This document shows, piece by piece, positions 30,652-32,502 of a DNA stretch of 32,502 bases. This DNA comes from an uncultured Treponema sp. (GTDB taxonomy: Bacteria; Spirochaetota; Spirochaetia; Treponematales; Treponemataceae), in the NCBI GenBank assembly GCA_937877535.1, contig CALFJF010000037.1:1-32502 (forward strand), given 5' to 3'. The translations under genes and the position numbers were made by a program. The notes under the pieces were generated by a model, which had not been told where the DNA came from, did no database searches, and worked only from the letters and a program-made list of their open reading frames with translations. Numbering within the stretch: position 1 is the stretch's first letter; every line of letters begins with the position of its first letter.

Positions 30652-31311
30652 CTATTTGTTCGTTTTTATCATTTTTGCCGTTGTTTGGACTTTCCGCTCG
30701 ACTTCTTTTCTTAAAATATATCCAGAATCTTCAAGATATTTTCGCCGCGTCATTACTAAATGTATGAGTTCTTGATACATGACGAAATTGACTTCAATCG
30801 CGAGCGGAAAAATGTAAAACTCGGTTTCGTCGCAATATCGCTCGATGAATTTTTCGTCCGTAACATAGCCGAGCGAAATCATGTTGGAAATTCTGTCGGC
30901 GCATTTTAGGATTTTTGCTTTTTCTGACCCATGTTCGATTATTCGTCTCAAAAAAGAATCTTTTGCTTCGCCCGTGCGTTTTGTAACTTCCAAAACGAGG
31001 TCGCAAACTTGATTTCCCTCGCTGTCACAATTCCTAATGATATTTTCGTCAAAATCTGGAATGTCCTCTATACAGTCGTGTACGATACTTGCTTTGAGAA
31101 GTACGCTATCGATGTAACCGTAATCGATTAAAATCGCAAGCGTGTCCATTTGGTGTCTAAACATATTGCCACCAGCGCGTCGAGCCTTTCCGATGAGAGC
31201 GGTCGCGATTTGCATATACGGTGCCATAAAGATTTCTTTGAGTTGTTGCATGTGCTCTTTGTCCATTGCACCAGGATGGTCTGCTGTCATAATGGGAATC
31301 GTTTTGCTCAT
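30652..31311 (-). CDS. RelA/SpoT-type HD-domain phosphohydrolase
   Basis: 219 residues; AAGGAGG lies 6 nt before the ATG at 31311. HD-domain metal ligands are in place: His 53 (FRHQMDTLAILIDYG), His 78-Asp 79 in the IVHDCIEDIP motif, whose Glu 82/Asp 83 match the SpoT-type H-D-x-x-E-D, and a later Asp in KCADRISNM. The size is that of a hydrolase domain alone; no synthetase, TGS or ACT domain follows. Related small proteins hydrolyse (p)ppGpp or other nucleotides, but the substrate cannot be read from sequence. The helical C-terminus (LVMTRRKYLEDSGYILRKEV) is unassigned. Confidence 0.75.
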   Translation of the reverse strand: MSKTIPIMTADHPGAMDKEHMQQLKEIFMAPYMQIATALIGKARRAGGNMFRHQMDTLAILIDYGYIDSVLLKASIVHDCIEDIPDFDENIIRNCDSEGNQVCDLVLEVTKRTGEAKDSFLRRIIEHGSEKAKILKCADRISNMISLGYVTDEKFIERYCDETEFYIFPLAIEVNFVMYQELIHLVMTRRKYLEDSGYILRKEVERKVQTTAKMIKTNK

Positions 31312-31373
31312 GGAAGCCTCCTTATGGCAAAAAATTGAAAATTGTGTGTAGGTTATAACGAAAACGTCTATAC

Positions 31374-31426
31374 TCTACATTTATGATTACGATTCTTAAA
31401 ACCGCTAATCATAAATGTAGATTTTT
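31374..31426 (+). other. Perfect 16-bp inverted repeat followed by T5
   Basis: The arms 31374-31389 and 31406-31421 are perfectly complementary (TCTACATTTATGATTA on the left), with a 16-nt loop and TTTTT at 31422-31426. It reads as a plus-strand terminator, yet both flanking genes are on the minus strand. It lies upstream of the HD-hydrolase gene and could also be a binding site or an mRNA element. Confidence 0.6.
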
Positions 31427-31428
31427 GT

Positions 31429-31460
31429 AAGCAAGGGAAAAAGTTCCCCTTGCTTTTTTT
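31429..31460 (+). terminator. Terminator hairpin overlapping the valS stop
   Basis: AAGCAAGGG (31429-31437) pairs with CCCTTGCTT (31447-31455), and the T-run reaches 31460. The T-run serves plus-strand transcription. On the minus strand the same hairpin follows the valS stop but is followed by ACAAAAATC, so it would be a weak valS terminator. Confidence 0.5.
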
Positions 31461-32502
31461 ACAGTTCGGAAATGTATCCCCGAAGTTTCTCAATCCGCCG
31501 CTTTGCCTCGGCAAGCTTGTCGCGCTCGGCTTGCACCAACTCGGCGGGAGCGTGTTCGGCAAATTTGCCGCCCAGTTTTGCTTCCGTCCGCGCGGCTTCG
31601 GCTTTTGTTTTTTCCACATCTTTGGTAAACCGCGCCAACAGCTGCTCCTTGTTGATGTTTTCGTCAATCAGAATGAACGCCTCAAAGCCCGTGCCCACCG
31701 TACCGATTGACGACGCGGGTTTTGCCTCCACAAAGTCAATCTGCGCCACGCCCGCGAGCAGCTGAATCATGTCCGTTTTTTCGCGGCAGACTTCGGCAGG
31801 GCTTCCCGCCACAATCTGCAAGGCAATGTGCAGTTTGGTCGCGGGGTCAATGCCGCACTCGTTCCGTAAGCCGCGCACGGCGCGAATCAAATCCTGCAAG
31901 ACGGCAAAGCGTCCCGTCACCGTTTCGTTTACGCGGCGGTCGTTCGCCTCCGGGAAGGGCGCGGTCACCAAGAGCGATGTATAGTCGTCGTTCGGCAAAA
32001 TGCTTTGCGCGCCCGCTTTTTTTCGGTTTGCCACCATTTCTGCAAGCGGCAGTTTGGAATAAATTTCTTCGGTCACAAACGGAATGAACGGATGCAAGAG
32101 GCGCAGGCTTTCTTCCAGCACATTCAGCAATACGGACACCGCGCGGTCTTTTTCGTGCTCGTCGTCGCCCCGGAACGAAAGTTTGGTCGCTTCCACATAC
32201 CAGTCGCAAAAGTAGTTCCAAAAGAATTCGTACACGCAACTTGCCGCATCGTTGTAGCGGTAGCCGTCCAGTGCCGCCCGCTCATCGCGCACGGCTTTGT
32301 CAAGCGCGGCATAAATCCAGCGGTCAAGTTCAGTCAGTTCCGCGTCCGTCACGGGAACAAGCGTGCGCCCTTCCAGATTACCCAAAATGTAACGGCTTGC
32401 GTTCCACACCTTGTTGCAAAAGCGGCTTCCCATCTTAAAACTTTCGCTGTCAATCAGAATGTCCTGCCCCTGCGCGCACAAAAATGAAAGCGTAAATTTA
32501 AG
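31459..32502 (-). CDS. valS: Valyl-tRNA synthetase, C-terminal part
   Basis: The frame is open to the window edge, so the start lies outside; 347 codons are visible. The first visible residues (LKFTLSFLCAQGQDILID) belong just after the KMSKS loop of the class I catalytic domain. Then comes the anticodon-binding helical domain (SRFCNKVWNASRYILGNL, FFWNYFCDWYVEATK, LHPFIPFVTEEIYSKLP). Last is the ValS-specific C-terminal coiled coil that contacts the tRNA (EKTKAEAARTEAKLGGKFAE, ERDKLAEAKRRIEKLRGYI). It charges tRNA-Val. GC-rich compared with the neighbouring HD-hydrolase and AddAB genes. Confidence 0.95.
   Translation of the reverse strand, partial: LKFTLSFLCAQGQDILIDSESFKMGSRFCNKVWNASRYILGNLEGRTLVPVTDAELTELDRWIYAALDKAVRDERAALDGYRYNDAASCVYEFFWNYFCDWYVEATKLSFRGDDEHEKDRAVSVLLNVLEESLRLLHPFIPFVTEEIYSKLPLAEMVANRKKAGAQSILPNDDYTSLLVTAPFPEANDRRVNETVTGRFAVLQDLIRAVRGLRNECGIDPATKLHIALQIVAGSPAEVCREKTDMIQLLAGVAQIDFVEAKPASSIGTVGTGFEAFILIDENINKEQLLARFTKDVEKTKAEAARTEAKLGGKFAEHAPAELVQAERDKLAEAKRRIEKLRGYISEL

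Noticed and set aside
1..32502. CRISPR array, transposase or integrase, rRNA
   Set aside because: No regularly spaced direct repeats, no DDE or recombinase motifs in any credible frame, and no rRNA-like sequence were seen, although composition and broken genes point to past insertions.

Overview
The window looks like chromosome of a host-associated spirochaete of the Treponema type. This is inferred from gene content and style, not from a marker gene: many lipoproteins with LASC/FACS-type lipoboxes, a BspA-type leucine-rich repeat lipoprotein, a LEA14/WHy lipoprotein, SufB and SufC, and AddAB-like recombination nucleases. Composition is mosaic. GC-rich blocks (about 750-3570, 5295-7020, 8640-10050, valS) alternate with AT-richer ones (1-740, 3690-5150, 10450-12850, 16560-31400).

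Layout. 1-790: remains of a U32-peptidase-like gene and a PfkB-like kinase gene; the kinase is cut off at a sharp join with a truncated OmpA-like gene. 747-3563 (-): four tightly coupled envelope genes (DUF1266 membrane protein, two small membrane proteins, OmpA-like protein). 3745-5150 (+): an Api92/YubB-like protein and an unknown protein. 5295-7370 (-): a leucine-rich repeat lipoprotein split by a frameshift, an unknown helical protein, and a small lipoprotein with a structured 5' leader. 7880-8615 (-): an MNT/HEPN toxin-antitoxin pair. 8643-16470 (-): sufC and sufB, which normally adjoin, lie 5.7 kb apart. Between them is an accessory island: alkD-type glycosylase, DUF1016/YhcG nuclease, a frameshifted GIY-YIG (T5orf172-like) gene, an HTH protein plus an OLD-type ATPase-TOPRIM nuclease, and a vapBC pair that has lost most of its toxin.

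16659-23772 (+, except plsC): a dipeptide/oligopeptide ABC importer made of a lipoprotein binding protein, a DppB-like permease and a single polypeptide that fuses the DppC-like permease to a DppD-like ATPase. A WHy-domain lipoprotein sits inside the cluster. 23840-30391 (+): addB-like and addA-like genes for double-strand-break processing. Then come tRNA-Gly(CCC), a RelA/SpoT-type HD hydrolase (-) and the 3' part of valS (-), which runs off the window.

The most interesting object is the HTH + OLD/TOPRIM module (10459-12833). Its predicted promoter lies inside a perfect 16-bp palindrome at the start of the HTH gene, suggesting a self-regulated defence or selfish-element system. It sits among other nuclease, repair and toxin-antitoxin genes that together split the suf locus. 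A second recurring feature is a set of extended -10 promoters placed exactly 7 nt before the start codon, which implies leaderless mRNAs. All functional calls come from reading motifs by eye; no database search was run.
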